64,000 nt of DNA, taken from NCBI GenBank assembly GCA_017449495.1, contig JAFTFO010000035.1, positions 1 to 64,000 of the forward strand, in the 5' to 3' direction. Below are positions 8,460 through 18,199 of the stretch, piece after piece. Source of the DNA: Prevotella sp. GTDB taxonomy: Bacteria; Bacteroidota; Bacteroidia; Bacteroidales; Bacteroidaceae. The translations under genes and the position numbers were made by a program. The notes beneath the pieces were generated by a model, which did not search any database, was not told the DNA's origin, and saw only the letters and a program-made list of their open reading frames with translations. The first letter of the stretch is position 1, and every line of letters starts with the position of its first letter.

Positions 8460-9463
8460 TGAGTAAAATCAATGCGATAATCACCGGCGTTGGTGGCTAC
8501 GTTCCCGACTATATCCTCACTAATGAGGAACTGTCGAGGATGGTAGACACCAACGATGAGTGGATTATGACACGTGTCGGTATCAAGGAGCGTCGCATCC
8601 TGACAGAAGAGGGCTTAGGTACCAGTTACATGGCCCGTAAGGCTGCCAAGCAGCTGCTGCAGAAGACAGGTGTGGACCCCGATACAATCGATGCGCTGAT
8701 CGTAGCTACCTCTACGGCGGATTATAAGTTCCCATCCACGGCGTCCATTGTAGTGGGCAAGATCGGATTGAAGAATGCTATGGCATTCGATTTCTGGGGT
8801 GCATGCTGCGGATTCCTCTATTCTCTTGACGTGGCTGCGACGATGATTCAGAGCGGCCGCTATAAGAAGATCATCCTCATTGGCGCAGACAAGATGTCGT
8901 CGGTCACTGACTATAAGGACCGTTCTACCTGTCCACTCTTCGGCGACGGTGCAGCTGCGATGCTCTTGGAAGCTACGGAGGAACAGAACATAGGTTTGAT
9001 AGACTCCTATCTTCGTACAGACGGAAAGGGACTCCCGTTCCTGCACATGAAGGCTGGTGGCTCGGTATGTCCACCGTCGCACTTCACCGTTGATCATCGC
9101 CTGCACTACCTCTATCAGGAGGGACGCACGGTATTCCGGTATGCTGTGACGAATATGAGTAACGACTGTGTACTGGTTGCAGAGCGTAACGGACTGGATA
9201 AGACGAACATTCAGTGGGTGGTGCCCCATCAGGCAAACATGCGCATTATCGAGGCAGTAGCCAAGCGCTTAGACTTGTCGATGGATCAGGTAATGGTAAA
9301 CATCGAGCACTACGGTAATACGAGTGCCGCCACGATACCGCTGGCTCTGTGGGACAATGAGAGTAAGCTGAGGAAAGGCGACAACATGATTTTCACAGCC
9401 TTCGGAGCTGGATTTGTTCACGGTGCTTCATATTATAAGTGGGCTTATGACGGGAACAAGTAG
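8459..9463 (+). CDS. fabH: beta-ketoacyl-ACP synthase III
   Basis: The 334-residue enzyme condenses acetyl-CoA (or a branched primer) with malonyl-ACP to start fatty-acid synthesis in the cytoplasm. The catalytic triad is visible: Cys in [13 protein letters not shown] (near 115), His in VVPHQANMR (near 257) and Asn in [12 protein letters not shown] (near 287). The motif [10 protein letters not shown] is also typical. It overlaps rpmF by one base. plsX, often found between rpmF and fabH in other phyla, is absent. A terminator-like hairpin follows within 20 bases and separates it from era. Confidence 0.96.
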   Translation: MSKINAIITGVGGYVPDYILTNEELSRMVDTNDEWIMTRVGIKERRILTEEGLGTSYMARKAAKQLLQKTGVDPDTIDALIVATSTADYKFPSTASIVVGKIGLKNAMAFDFWGACCGFLYSLDVAATMIQSGRYKKIILIGADKMSSVTDYKDRSTCPLFGDGAAAMLLEATEEQNIGLIDSYLRTDGKGLPFLHMKAGGSVCPPSHFTVDHRLHYLYQEGRTVFRYAVTNMSNDCVLVAERNGLDKTNIQWVVPHQANMRIIEAVAKRLDLSMDQVMVNIEHYGNTSAATIPLALWDNESKLRKGDNMIFTAFGAGFVHGASYYKWAYDGNK

Positions 9464-9484
9464 GAGATAAATGTCTAACAATAG

Positions 9485-9518
9485 AAAAACGCATGCTCTA
9501 TGGGCAATGCGTTTTTTT
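9485..9518 (+). terminator. intrinsic terminator or attenuator between fabH and era
   Basis: AAAAACGCAT (9485-9494) pairs perfectly with ATGCGTTTTT (9507-9516) around a 12-base loop, and the T run continues to 9518. It starts 22 bases after the fabH stop and ends 17 bases before the era ATG. No separate era promoter is obvious, so it may act as a partial terminator within the operon. Confidence 0.75.
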
Positions 9519-9534
9519 GTCTAAAAGGAAACAG

Positions 9535-10449
9535 ATGCACAAGGCAGGATTTGTGAATATAGTGGGAAACCCGAATGTGGGAAAGTCGACACTGATGAAT
9601 CAACTCGTTGGTGAGAGGATTTCCATTGCCACTTTTAAGGCTCAGACTACCCGTCACAGGATCATGGGTATCGTCAATACGCCAGAAGCCCAGATTGTGT
9701 TCTCAGATACGCCGGGTGTGCTGAAGCCTAACTATAAGCTTCAGGAATCGATGCTTGCTTTTTCTGAGTCGGCTCTGCAGGATGCTGATGTGCTGCTGTA
9801 TGTGACCGACGTGGTGGAGAATCCAGACAAGAATCAGGATTTCTTGTCGAAGGTAGCCCGCATGACTGTTCCTGTATTGCTTTTGATCAACAAAATTGAT
9901 AACCTCACCCCTGACTCATCTTCAAAGGGCGAGGGGAATAGTCAGGCCAAATTGACGGCTATTGTGGAGAAGTGGCATGGCCTGTTGCCGAATGCAGAGA
10001 TCCTCCCCATCTCTGCCAAGAATAAGTTCGGTACGGAATTGCTTCTGAAGCGAATCCTGGAGTTACTGCCAGACTCTCCGCCCTATTTCGACAAGGACCA
10101 GCTGACGGACAAGCCAGCCCGGTTCTTTGTATCGGAGATCATCAGGGAGAAGATTCTCCTATATTACGATAAGGAGATTCCGTATTCTGTAGAGGTTAGC
10201 GTGGAACGCTTCAAGGAGGACGAGAAGCATATCCATATCAATACGGTTATTTATGTGGAGCGTGACAGTCAGAAAGGCATCATCATCGGTCATCAGGGTG
10301 TGGCCCTGAAGAAAGTGAGTACGGAGTCACGTAAAGCATTGGAGAAATTCTTTGGGAAGCCCATCTATCTGGAGGTCTTCGTGAAGGTCGATAAGGACTG
10401 GCGCTCCTCAGAGAGAGAATTAAATCACTTTGGGTATAATCCCGAATAA
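9535..10449 (+). CDS. era: GTPase Era
   Basis: The 304-residue GTPase helps mature 16S rRNA and the 30S subunit. G1 is GNPNVGKST, G3 is DTPGV and G4 is NKID. The C-terminal KH domain contains GIIIGHQGVALKKVS. ATG 9535, preceded by AAAAGGAAAC, is preferred over an in-frame ATG at 9493 that sits inside the terminator hairpin. An unusual Ser/Gly-rich stretch (NLTPDSSSKGEGNSQ, DNA 9900-9947) follows NKID directly and looks like an insertion. der follows after 19 bases. Confidence 0.95.
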   Translation: MHKAGFVNIVGNPNVGKSTLMNQLVGERISIATFKAQTTRHRIMGIVNTPEAQIVFSDTPGVLKPNYKLQESMLAFSESALQDADVLLYVTDVVENPDKNQDFLSKVARMTVPVLLLINKIDNLTPDSSSKGEGNSQAKLTAIVEKWHGLLPNAEILPISAKNKFGTELLLKRILELLPDSPPYFDKDQLTDKPARFFVSEIIREKILLYYDKEIPYSVEVSVERFKEDEKHIHINTVIYVERDSQKGIIIGHQGVALKKVSTESRKALEKFFGKPIYLEVFVKVDKDWRSSERELNHFGYNPE

Positions 10450-10468
10450 GACATAAGAGAGAGTTAGG

Positions 10469-11782
10469 ATGGGAAATTTAGTAGCGATAGTAGGACGACC
10501 GAACGTGGGAAAGTCAACACTGTTCAACCGTTTGACCAAGACACGTCAGGCGATTGTCAGCAGTGAAGCTGGTACGACGCGTGATCGTCAGTACGGCAAA
10601 TGTGACTGGAATGGTAGGGAGTTCTCAGTCGTCGATACGGGCGGCTGGGTTGTGAACTCTGACGATATATTCGAGGAGGAGATTAGAAAGCAGGTGATAA
10701 TTGCTACAGAAGAGGCAGACTTGGTACTCTTCCTGTGTGACATCGGTAACGGTGTGACAGGGTGGGATATGGATGTTGCCCAGATATTGCGCCGTGCGAA
10801 ATTGCCGGTGATACTCGTGGCTAACAAGGCCGATGACGGTAAGGACTTGTACGACCAGTATGACTTTTATAAACTTGGTCTGGGTGATCCTTACCCCATT
10901 AGTGCTGCTACGGGTAGTGGTACAGGCGACCTGCTTGATAAGGTGTTGGAAATGCTGCCAGAGAAGAGCGATGACGATGCGGAAGACGGCATACCCCGTT
11001 TCGCCGTCGTCGGTCGTCCAAATGCTGGTAAGTCAAGTCTTATCAATGCCTTTATCGGCGAGGAGCGACATATCGTGACTGATATCGCTGGTACAACTCG
11101 TGACTCCATCTATACCCGTTATGATAAGTTCGGCTTTGACTTCTATCTTGTTGATACCGCAGGTATCCGTCGTAAGAATAAGGTCACGGAAGATTTGGAA
11201 TTCTACAGTGTGATGCGTTCCATCCGATCGATTGAGAACTCAGACGTCTGTATCCTGATGATTGACGCTACCCGTGGTATTGAGGCGCAGGATATGAATA
11301 TCTTCCAGTTGATCCAGAAGAACAATAAGTCGCTGGTGGTCGTTGTCAATAAGTGGGATCTGGTGGAGGACAAGTCACAGATCGTCATTGACACATTCAC
11401 GAACGCCATTCGTCAGCGTATGGCCCCCTTTGTGGATTTTCCCATTATCTTTGCTTCAGCACTGACGAAACAACGCATTTTTAAGGTGCTTGAAACAGCT
11501 AAGCAGGTCTATCTGAACCGTAAGGCTCGTATAGGTACGACGAAGCTCAATGAGGTAATGCTACCCTTGATCGAGGCCTTCCCGCCTCCTTCAGTAAAAG
11601 GTAAGTTCATCAAGATCAAATATGTGTCGCAGGTGCCTGACACACAGATTCCGACCTTTGTGTTCTATGCCAATCTGCCACAGTATGTGAAAGAGCCCTA
11701 TAAGCGTTTCCTGGAGAACAAAATCCGTGAGAACTGGTCGCTGACAGGTTCGCCTATCAATGTGTTTATCCGGCAGAAGTGA
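10469..11782 (+). CDS. der: GTPase Der (EngA)
   Basis: The 437-residue 50S-assembly GTPase has two tandem G domains. The first carries [19 protein letters not shown] and NKAD; the second carries [22 protein letters not shown] and NKWD. A KH-like C-terminal domain ends in [14 protein letters not shown]. Length is normal. Its stop TGA overlaps the ATG of the following lipoprotein gene (TGATG), indicating coupling. Adjacency to era is typical of this phylum. Confidence 0.97.
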   Translation: MGNLVAIVGRPNVGKSTLFNRLTKTRQAIVSSEAGTTRDRQYGKCDWNGREFSVVDTGGWVVNSDDIFEEEIRKQVIIATEEADLVLFLCDIGNGVTGWDMDVAQILRRAKLPVILVANKADDGKDLYDQYDFYKLGLGDPYPISAATGSGTGDLLDKVLEMLPEKSDDDAEDGIPRFAVVGRPNAGKSSLINAFIGEERHIVTDIAGTTRDSIYTRYDKFGFDFYLVDTAGIRRKNKVTEDLEFYSVMRSIRSIENSDVCILMIDATRGIEAQDMNIFQLIQKNNKSLVVVVNKWDLVEDKSQIVIDTFTNAIRQRMAPFVDFPIIFASALTKQRIFKVLETAKQVYLNRKARIGTTKLNEVMLPLIEAFPPPSVKGKFIKIKYVSQVPDTQIPTFVFYANLPQYVKEPYKRFLENKIRENWSLTGSPINVFIRQK

Positions 11783-12177
11783 TGAGATGGAAAGTCGGGC
11801 TGTTGGGCCTTATCGGATGTGTGAGTATGCTTGGATGCTCGGAGGTGACGCCTGAGGAACAGGCTTCCTTAGCTGCCAAAGGCTATTACGAACATCTGAT
11901 ACATGGGGAGTATGAACAGTTCCTTCAGGGGAAGGACGGTCTGAATAGAAACGACGAAGAGGAATACTGGGGGCAGTTGCAAGACAATTGCCATCAGTTC
12001 ATACATCAGCAGGAGATAGCCCATCGTGGTATCCATGAGGTGCGAGTCGTCAATGCCAAGACCGATACGTTGCAGAAGTATACCAATGTGTTTATGATGC
12101 TCTGTTTCGGTGACTCTACTAACGAAGAGGTTGTCGTGCCAATGGTAGAACGTAATGGCCGATGGTTGATGAAATAA
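11782..12177 (+). CDS. small lipoprotein, possibly NTF2-like (DUF4878-like)
   Basis: The 131-residue lipoprotein has a hydrophobic leader and lipobox (SMLGC, Cys near residue 20). A mixed helix-strand body follows: EEQASLAAKGYYEHLIHGEYEQFL then VRVVNAKTDT and VVVPMVERNGRWLMK at the end. This layout resembles DUF4878-type NTF2-like lipoproteins, but that is a reading of pattern only. ATG 11782 overlaps the der stop codon; an in-frame GTG at 11779 is less likely. The substrate or role is unknown. Confidence 0.6.
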   Translation: MRWKVGLLGLIGCVSMLGCSEVTPEEQASLAAKGYYEHLIHGEYEQFLQGKDGLNRNDEEEYWGQLQDNCHQFIHQQEIAHRGIHEVRVVNAKTDTLQKYTNVFMMLCFGDSTNEEVVVPMVERNGRWLMK

Positions 12178-12203
12178 ATGATAACAGTTAAAAACTTAAG
12201 GAT

Positions 12204-13373
12204 ATGAAGAGATTAGTAAGTTTGTTGGTCTTAGCCTGCTCTTGGATGGGTGTTTTTGCGCAGACTGACGATGTCAAGACAACGAATTCAACTCTGAATG
12301 AGTTGGAGAAGATGAATCATTCCAAGTTTATACCAGTCCTCCAATACTGGAAGGAACACGACATCTTCCAACATTTGGATGCATCTGTGACGCTTGGTAC
12401 TACAGGTATTGGTATTGATGTAGCCTCTCCTGTTACTGAGTGGGCGCAGCTACGACTTGGTTATGAGTTTATGCCGCACTTCACCAAGCGGATGCCATTC
12501 GATATGACCATCAACGGCCAACCTGCAAGGAGCTATGATGAGGAAGGAAACCGTCAGGAGACACGATTTGACAAACTCAAGAACTTTATGTATAGCTATA
12601 CGGGTTATGACATCGAGGACCATGCAGACATGATAGGTAAACCGACTTTAAATAACTTGAAGTTCCTGGTTGATGTATTTCCATTTAAGAATGACAGGCG
12701 TTGGCACCTTACTGCAGGATTTTATTGGGGACCCTCTCAGTTTGCAGAGGCAGAGAACTCTACTGAGGCAATGGTATCACTTGTGTCAGCTGGTATTTAT
12801 AATAAGATGTACGAAAGTGCTAAGAGTGGAGGTCCTTTGATTAGTTTCGATGCAGAACAGTTCCCCTCTTTGGCTGGGGCTAGTATTAGTATGACTAAAG
12901 AAGTCAGGGCTAAGTTCCTGGAATTTGGTGATATGGGTTTCGTTGTTGGTTACTTTACTCATGATATTACCGATGCAGATGGTAATGTCTTAATAAGTCA
13001 GACCATGACCGATTCTAATGGCAATACTGTACGGAGACCTTATATTGTCGGACCAGATGAAGATGGTATGGTTCGCGTAACTGCTAGATCGAACTCCTTT
13101 AAACCGTATCTTGGATTTGGCTATGGCGGTAATCTCTTGAAAAAGCGTGATGACTGGAAGATTTCCTTTGACTGTGGCGCTATGTTCTGGGGGGGGACTC
13201 CTGAATTAGTTGTTTATCATGGTCTGAAACTCCCAAACGGGCGCTATAGGGATGTTAGTCTGACAGAGGACGTGGATAATATCAGCGGAAAGGTGGGTAC
13301 TTATGTTGACCTGTTTAAGGCCTTTAAGGTTTATCCTGTTCTCAGCCTCCGCATTACGAAGCGGATATTCTGA
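12204..13373 (+). CDS. exported envelope protein, probable outer-membrane barrel
   Basis: The 389-residue protein has a signal peptide (about 1-19, ending VFAQ). Alternating aromatic beta strands follow, such as WAQLRLGYEFMPHF, RRWHLTAGFYWGPSQF and FKPYLGFGYGGNLL, and it ends in a Phe after LSLRITKRIF, as outer-membrane barrels do. I recognise no named family. It starts 26 bases after the small lipoprotein gene with AAGGAT before the ATG, so it is probably the last gene of the der operon. A strong bidirectional terminator follows. Confidence 0.65.
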   Translation: MKRLVSLLVLACSWMGVFAQTDDVKTTNSTLNELEKMNHSKFIPVLQYWKEHDIFQHLDASVTLGTTGIGIDVASPVTEWAQLRLGYEFMPHFTKRMPFDMTINGQPARSYDEEGNRQETRFDKLKNFMYSYTGYDIEDHADMIGKPTLNNLKFLVDVFPFKNDRRWHLTAGFYWGPSQFAEAENSTEAMVSLVSAGIYNKMYESAKSGGPLISFDAEQFPSLAGASISMTKEVRAKFLEFGDMGFVVGYFTHDITDADGNVLISQTMTDSNGNTVRRPYIVGPDEDGMVRVTARSNSFKPYLGFGYGGNLLKKRDDWKISFDCGAMFWGGTPELVVYHGLKLPNGRYRDVSLTEDVDNISGKVGTYVDLFKAFKVYPVLSLRITKRIF

Positions 13374-13390
13374 ATGATTTGTTATATCAG

Positions 13391-13426
13391 AAAGCCCATT
13401 TGAACGTTACGATTCAAATGGGCTTT
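13391..13426. terminator. bidirectional terminator
   Basis: AAAGCCCATTTGAA (13391-13404) pairs perfectly with TTCAAATGGGCTTT (13413-13426) around an 8-base loop. It lies between convergent genes ending at 13373 (plus) and 13451 (minus) and has weak A/T tails on both sides. Confidence 0.85.
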
Positions 13427-13450
13427 ATTGTATATTAGGTTGAAAGACCT

Positions 13451-14569
13451 TTATTTGATAATGAATTTTTTGCCGTCCTTAACGTATATGCCAGCTCGTG
13501 AAGTGACTCCGTCAGGCAGACGAACGCCTGTCAGCGTGTAAATGGCTGCAGAAGTGTTGCCCTCTGACTGGATAGAGTTAATAGCTTGTGGGTCATATTT
13601 GCCATGGAGCATCACCTCTGCATCACCGGGGCTTACTTCCAGATAAGCCTTGTTGGCCATTAGGAATTGGCCACTGTATAAACGTTCTAGAGGGGGATTG
13701 GCGATAAAAGCTAATTCTCCATCGTCGCTCAAGCCAAGAATACGCATGGTGATGCGATCGAACAGTTTATAATTACTGTGTTTTGATGCTTTGAGTGAAC
13801 AATATACTCCCTTCAGCCAATTAGGAGAATCAAAAGGATAATATCCTATAACGGGCTCGATTTTATTGTCTTCTATGTTTGAAGAATTACATCTGATGAT
13901 TACCGGTGTACCTGCAGTAATGACTTCTTCTTCAATTGGATTCATTGTAAATCCAGTTCCACCGGCGTTACTTATGTAGAATGCTTTCATACCTGGTGAG
14001 ACTAACCTGAAATTGAATGCAGCATAGATAGTTCCATAATAAATGCCATCGGCAGTTTTAACGTCAGGATGAATAGCTATAAATTCATTAGATGTGTTGA
14101 TTGGTTCGAAAGTCCAATTGGACATGCCTGTCTCAGTGCTAACCAAATAGCCATCTTCATCACTTGGAGATCTGTCGGTCAGATATTTGGTGAAACCTTT
14201 ATATGTTCCAGATATCTTATATGTTCCATTGCCATTCGATGTAATGTCTATGGGTAGCCTGTTGCTGGTCATTGCATATATACTTGAACCCTGGCCTGAC
14301 AGATTATAACCACCACCTGGCAAAGCTGAGACGAAAATAACGCAGGATGGACTGACGGCAACTGAGTCGTAGTTAATATAGGTTCTGATGCCACCCATGT
14401 TCACTGTACCGGATTGACTGACTTCATAGTTCTCGGGATTAGTATCGTTTATGCTTATGTATCTGCCTGTACCAGCATTCCTGATGTGATAAAAGCCATC
14501 AGCAATCTGAGCATTAGCCATCATGATACCACAAAACGACAATAATAGTGTAGTTAATACTTTCTTCAT
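13451..14569 (-). CDS. exported protein with C-terminal sorting-like domain
   Basis: The 372-residue protein has a signal peptide (about 1-20, ending ANAQ). Two lectin-like repeats may be present: DGFYHIRNAGTGRYISI near the start and a second related block that begins KTADGIYYGTIYAAFNFR. The C-terminus (AIYTLTGVRLPDG then AGIYVKDGKKFIIK) has the form of Bacteroidetes type IX or related C-terminal sorting domains: a strand, a Gly-rich turn, GIY and a basic end. It is therefore probably secreted to or anchored at the surface. No catalytic motif is visible. A terminator separates it from the upstream ompA-like gene. Confidence 0.65.
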   Translation of the reverse strand: MKKVLTTLLLSFCGIMMANAQIADGFYHIRNAGTGRYISINDTNPENYEVSQSGTVNMGGIRTYINYDSVAVSPSCVIFVSALPGGGYNLSGQGSSIYAMTSNRLPIDITSNGNGTYKISGTYKGFTKYLTDRSPSDEDGYLVSTETGMSNWTFEPINTSNEFIAIHPDVKTADGIYYGTIYAAFNFRLVSPGMKAFYISNAGGTGFTMNPIEEEVITAGTPVIIRCNSSNIEDNKIEPVIGYYPFDSPNWLKGVYCSLKASKHSNYKLFDRITMRILGLSDDGELAFIANPPLERLYSGQFLMANKAYLEVSPGDAEVMLHGKYDPQAINSIQSEGNTSAAIYTLTGVRLPDGVTSRAGIYVKDGKKFIIK

Positions 14570-14593
14570 TTCTATTTATGTTTTGTTATGATA

Positions 14594-14624
14594 AAAGCCC
14601 AGCCCCATTTTGGGACCGGGCTTT
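14594..14624 (-). terminator. terminator after the OmpA-like gene
   Basis: AAAGCCC (14594-14600) pairs with GGGCTTT (14618-14624), with an inner CCCA/TGGG stem. On the minus strand it follows the OmpA-family stop by about 24 bases and is followed by an A/T-rich tail (TTTATCATAAC). Confidence 0.7.
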
Positions 14625-14647
14625 GAAATCCTTATCTGATTCTTAGA

Positions 14648-15811
14648 TTACTCAGCGATACAGATTGATACACGGTTCAGGTCATTCTCAGCGAACGGCT
14701 GTACACGTGAACCCTTGCTATCCCAGCTGATACGGCTCTCAGCGATGCCATACTGCTCCTTCAGAGCCTTCACGACAACCTGTGCACGACCCTTAGCCAG
14801 ACGATCGTTAATGCGGTTGTTACCAGTTCCAGCATCAGCATAACCGGTAATCATCACCTTCGATGTCGGATGAGCGTTCATGTAGTCAGCGATATCCTGT
14901 ACCTTCTGCTTCTCAGAGTCACGGATGATAGTCTTGTTGATCTCGAAGAAGATATCACGACGCAGCGGCTCAACAGCAGCAGGTGCGGGAGCGGGAACCT
15001 CAACAATCTTCTCCACGATCTTGTCTACGTAGCGAATCTCGGGCTCGGGAGCCGGGATGAAGCGAGTAGAGTAGGTGGGACCGAAGTTGTACTTAACACC
15101 AGCAAGCAGGTTGAAGTACGAGTCGGGGTTACCTGCGTTCTTAAAGTTGTATTTGTCGCTCAAGATGTTACCGTTTAGTTCTAAGCCAATACTCCAAGCA
15201 TCAGTAAGCTGGTAGTCTGCTGTCAAACCTGCTCGACCAAGAAGGAATACTTTTGACTCGTCCTCACTTGCAGTATGGTTGTAGAGAGGAGCCCAATCCC
15301 ATCCATAGTCATGATTATGCTGATAAGCAGTCTGCTCACTCCATTGATTCTTTGCATCGTCGCTTTGCATACGAACATTCAGACCAACACCGATGAAAGC
15401 TCCGAAGTTCAACTTGCGTGCAGGATTGAAACCGGCAATAATATTTGAGAGATTAAATGTCAGATCAATTGCAGGTGCAAAGTAGGTGTATTTGAAATTA
15501 TCGATGGAATAACCATCTTCATGCACCTTGTCAATGTGCTCCTGCTTCCAACCAGTCTTGCTCTGCCATGCATTGATGCCCAGACGAGCGCCAACGCTCT
15601 GTGAGAACTGATAGCCAACGGCACCCTGGATGGTGGGTGAAATCATATCACCGAAGTTTGCCTCACCCGTGGTGTACTGTGCACCTCCCTGAAGCTGGAG
15701 GTACCAGTGCGGCTCGAAGACATATTCTGTCGTGCCCTTCTGCTCCTGAGCGGATACTGAGAGTACTCCCATCAGCATCAGGCAAGACAATATTGCTTTC
15801 TTCATTTTCAT
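14648..15811 (-). CDS. OmpA-family outer-membrane protein
   Basis: The 387-residue protein has a signal peptide (ending VSAQ near 22) and an N-terminal eight-strand type barrel (about 30-250). A Pro/Ala/Glu linker follows (KIVEKIVEVPAPAPAAVEP). The C-terminal OmpA peptidoglycan-binding domain has IFFEINKTIIRDSEK, then TSKVMITGYADAGTGNNRIN and LAKGRAQVVVKAL. It would tie the outer membrane to peptidoglycan. It starts 35 bases after the stop of a large lipoprotein gene on the same strand, so the two are probably co-transcribed, and it ends at a hairpin terminator. Confidence 0.93.
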   Translation of the reverse strand: MKMKKAILSCLMLMGVLSVSAQEQKGTTEYVFEPHWYLQLQGGAQYTTGEANFGDMISPTIQGAVGYQFSQSVGARLGINAWQSKTGWKQEHIDKVHEDGYSIDNFKYTYFAPAIDLTFNLSNIIAGFNPARKLNFGAFIGVGLNVRMQSDDAKNQWSEQTAYQHNHDYGWDWAPLYNHTASEDESKVFLLGRAGLTADYQLTDAWSIGLELNGNILSDKYNFKNAGNPDSYFNLLAGVKYNFGPTYSTRFIPAPEPEIRYVDKIVEKIVEVPAPAPAAVEPLRRDIFFEINKTIIRDSEKQKVQDIADYMNAHPTSKVMITGYADAGTGNNRINDRLAKGRAQVVVKALKEQYGIAESRISWDSKGSRVQPFAENDLNRVSICIAE

Positions 15812-15845
15812 ATCTGTTATTAATTTTTTAGTTCTCGAATGTTAA

Positions 15846-17855
15846 TTAATACACGTGTACATTGTACTTCTTTGTGATTACGAAGCCGAAGTAGTCAACG
15901 CAGCTGATGATGATCCGATAGTCACCCTTCTCACTCAAATCGTAGTCGTAAGTCAGCGTGTTGCCAGGCAGAACCTCAGACTGCAGGAGCATACCGTTCT
16001 TCTCCAGAGCTACATACTTCTTGTATGCAGGAACAAGAATCTCCATGGTACCTGAAGTCAGGTAAGCGTGCATCACACCCTTCTTGATGAACATACCCTC
16101 GCACAGACGATCCATACCAGTATTGGTCTCAAAGATGATGATAGGAGCAACGGCACGTGTGAAGAGGTGCTTGTTGATCAGGTTGGAGAGATACTCAGAA
16201 CCCTTGGTCAGGTAATCGTTGATACGATCAGATGCCTTACCAGTTGCGTTACCCAGTGTGTAGGTCTTCAGATACTTCTCCAGTTTCTCGTTCAGACCGC
16301 TCAGGCCACCGTTTGCATCAACAGAAGACTTGAGGTTGTTGTACTGCTCTGTGCTGTGGCACTTCAGGTTCTCTGTGTTACCGTTAATCTTGGCAGTGAG
16401 AGTCTTGTCTCCGTCGTTGAAGGAAATGAGTTCAACAGTTACACCTGTGTCACCCCATCTCTCACGGATTTCCAGAGCCAGTCTGGAGATAGCACGCTCA
16501 AGAACGCTCTCGATAATCCAGTTGCCATCCTTGGTGTTCTCATACTCCCAGAACGTGTTGTATGACAGAGGTTTCACAGCTGTTGTGAACAAATCGAAAT
16601 CACTCTGAGCTACTCTCTTCAGTTCACCACCCTTTTCAACATATAATGCCAGTCGCTGAGGAGAATATGAGGGATTGTTCCTTAAGTCCTCCTTGGTCAG
16701 CTGGTTATGAACCAGGTCAAATATGATGCTCATCAGCTCTCTTGTAGTGTTCTTGAAAGTAGCCTTAATGCCCGTATTGTTCGTGCCATCTCCAAGAGGC
16801 TCACCCTCACGAGCACGGATGTCATCAATCTCAGCCTGAATCTCACTCTTCAGTCTCTCGAAGTTGATGAACTTCTCGACCTGTAATTTGCTCGGGTCAA
16901 GATCATTCTCCTTAATAGTAGCGTCAGCCACGTAGAAACCATTCTTGGCATCTACGCCAGTCTCCTCAAGGAATGCCTTGCCGAAGCCCCAGTTGAGCAC
17001 GGCGCTAGACTTCCTGACTTTGAGGTCAATAGGAGCAACTTTAGCTACACTGTTCTCAATCTGGAATTTCGCAATCTTACTGACATCGAAGTTCTCGTAA
17101 TCAGTAGTGTTAATAGTGAAGTAAAGCTGACCGGCGTTTCCGTACGCGTCAGTGATGTAGTCGCTTTCATCTAAAGATGCATAACCGTCGTAAGGCAACT
17201 CGTTCACTTCAAGATATTCGGCGAAACCATTACCACCAACATTGAAGTCAATACCAGCATACGGGAACTTGTCGATACCAGTATCGTTGGTTCCGTAATA
17301 TGTGACCAGACCGTCAATCTTAATGGCAGGTGTATTGACGATGCCTAATACGTCATTACGTGTAGCATCGATACTTACACTAGTAATAAGGTTGCCATCA
17401 ACCAGGGCATCCAGAAGACCGACGATGCTGTCGACTCTTGCCCACAGGACATTTACTGAGTCGCTCATATTATTGATGCGGAGATCAATGTTGTTCAGAG
17501 CGTTAGTAATCGAGTCAACAGTCAGAGCCATGTTGGTAATCTGATTGTTGATGTTCTGAAGGTCAAAGTCAATACTGTCAATCTTCTGCACGATGGTCGT
17601 GTCGAATCTCTGGGTGATCTGATTGATAATCGTGTCACCATAGTTATAGAAGATCTGCTCAACCCTCGGATCAATATCGTCGATCTGTCTCTGCAGATCG
17701 TTGATCTTAGACTGGAGGTCACTGCTTCTCTTGCCAAGCTGAGCATAGACGTCGGACAGATCGTCGTCAATGTTGTCCTTGCAAGAAACAAATGATGATG
17801 TGGTGGCAAAAACCATTGCTACCATCAAAAAACCATTGATAAATTTCTTTTTCAT
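15846..17855 (-). CDS. large lipoprotein with N-terminal coiled coil
   Basis: The 669-residue protein has a lipoprotein leader (SSFVSC, Cys near 25). A long heptad-rich segment (about 33-150) contains repeated DSI, NNQI and INN units, such as QSKINDLQRQIDDIDPRVEQ, predicted to form a coiled coil. The remainder is beta-rich with no motif I can name; the N-terminal layout resembles lipoproteins carrying DUF4988-type domains. It has its own good promoter and lies directly upstream of the OmpA-like gene. A structural role at the cell envelope is plausible but unproven. Confidence 0.6.
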   Translation of the reverse strand: MKKKFINGFLMVAMVFATTSSFVSCKDNIDDDLSDVYAQLGKRSSDLQSKINDLQRQIDDIDPRVEQIFYNYGDTIINQITQRFDTTIVQKIDSIDFDLQNINNQITNMALTVDSITNALNNIDLRINNMSDSVNVLWARVDSIVGLLDALVDGNLITSVSIDATRNDVLGIVNTPAIKIDGLVTYYGTNDTGIDKFPYAGIDFNVGGNGFAEYLEVNELPYDGYASLDESDYITDAYGNAGQLYFTINTTDYENFDVSKIAKFQIENSVAKVAPIDLKVRKSSAVLNWGFGKAFLEETGVDAKNGFYVADATIKENDLDPSKLQVEKFINFERLKSEIQAEIDDIRAREGEPLGDGTNNTGIKATFKNTTRELMSIIFDLVHNQLTKEDLRNNPSYSPQRLALYVEKGGELKRVAQSDFDLFTTAVKPLSYNTFWEYENTKDGNWIIESVLERAISRLALEIRERWGDTGVTVELISFNDGDKTLTAKINGNTENLKCHSTEQYNNLKSSVDANGGLSGLNEKLEKYLKTYTLGNATGKASDRINDYLTKGSEYLSNLINKHLFTRAVAPIIIFETNTGMDRLCEGMFIKKGVMHAYLTSGTMEILVPAYKKYVALEKNGMLLQSEVLPGNTLTYDYDLSEKGDYRIIISCVDYFGFVITKKYNVHVY

Positions 17856-17926
17856 TTGAACTTAAAAATTATAATTAAACATTTTAATATTATTTACTCA
17901 CATAATTTATTCCCATAAATCGGTGA

Positions 17927-17957
17927 CAAAATTAGGCAATTATTTTTAATTATGCAA
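17927..17957 (-). promoter_or_regulatory. promoter of the lipoprotein-OmpA operon
   Basis: On the minus strand TTG (17957-17955), 20 bases, then TAATTTTG (17934-17927). The leader before the ATG at 17855 is about 70 bases and very AT-rich. Confidence 0.7.
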
Positions 17958-18055
17958 GAAAATTTTAATTTTTTTTATCAAAAACCTCAATTTTCTATCA
18001 AAATAGCATATTTGTGGTATGTTTATCATCCACTTTTGCCTATATTTTGGGTTTG

Positions 18056-18137
18056 TGCGCCTGACAGGACTCGAACCTGCACGTCGTAAAACACCAGATC
18101 CTAAGTCTGGCGCGTCTACCAATTCCGCCACAGGCGC
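18056..18137 (-). tRNA. tRNA-Leu (anticodon TAG)
   Basis: The acceptor arms GCGCCTG and CAGGCGC pair at the ends. The D arm region is GGCGGAATTGGTAGACGCG. The anticodon stem CCAGA/TCTGG encloses CTTAGGA, giving anticodon TAG. A class II variable arm (TGTTTTACGACGT region) and GGTTCGAGTCC in the T arm follow. Discriminator is A and CCA is not encoded. Confidence 0.95.
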
Positions 18138-18199
18138 AAAAGACCGCTCTGTTCTTAGGGCAGCGAGCCCAAAGTGGGTGCAAAGGTACGAATAATATT

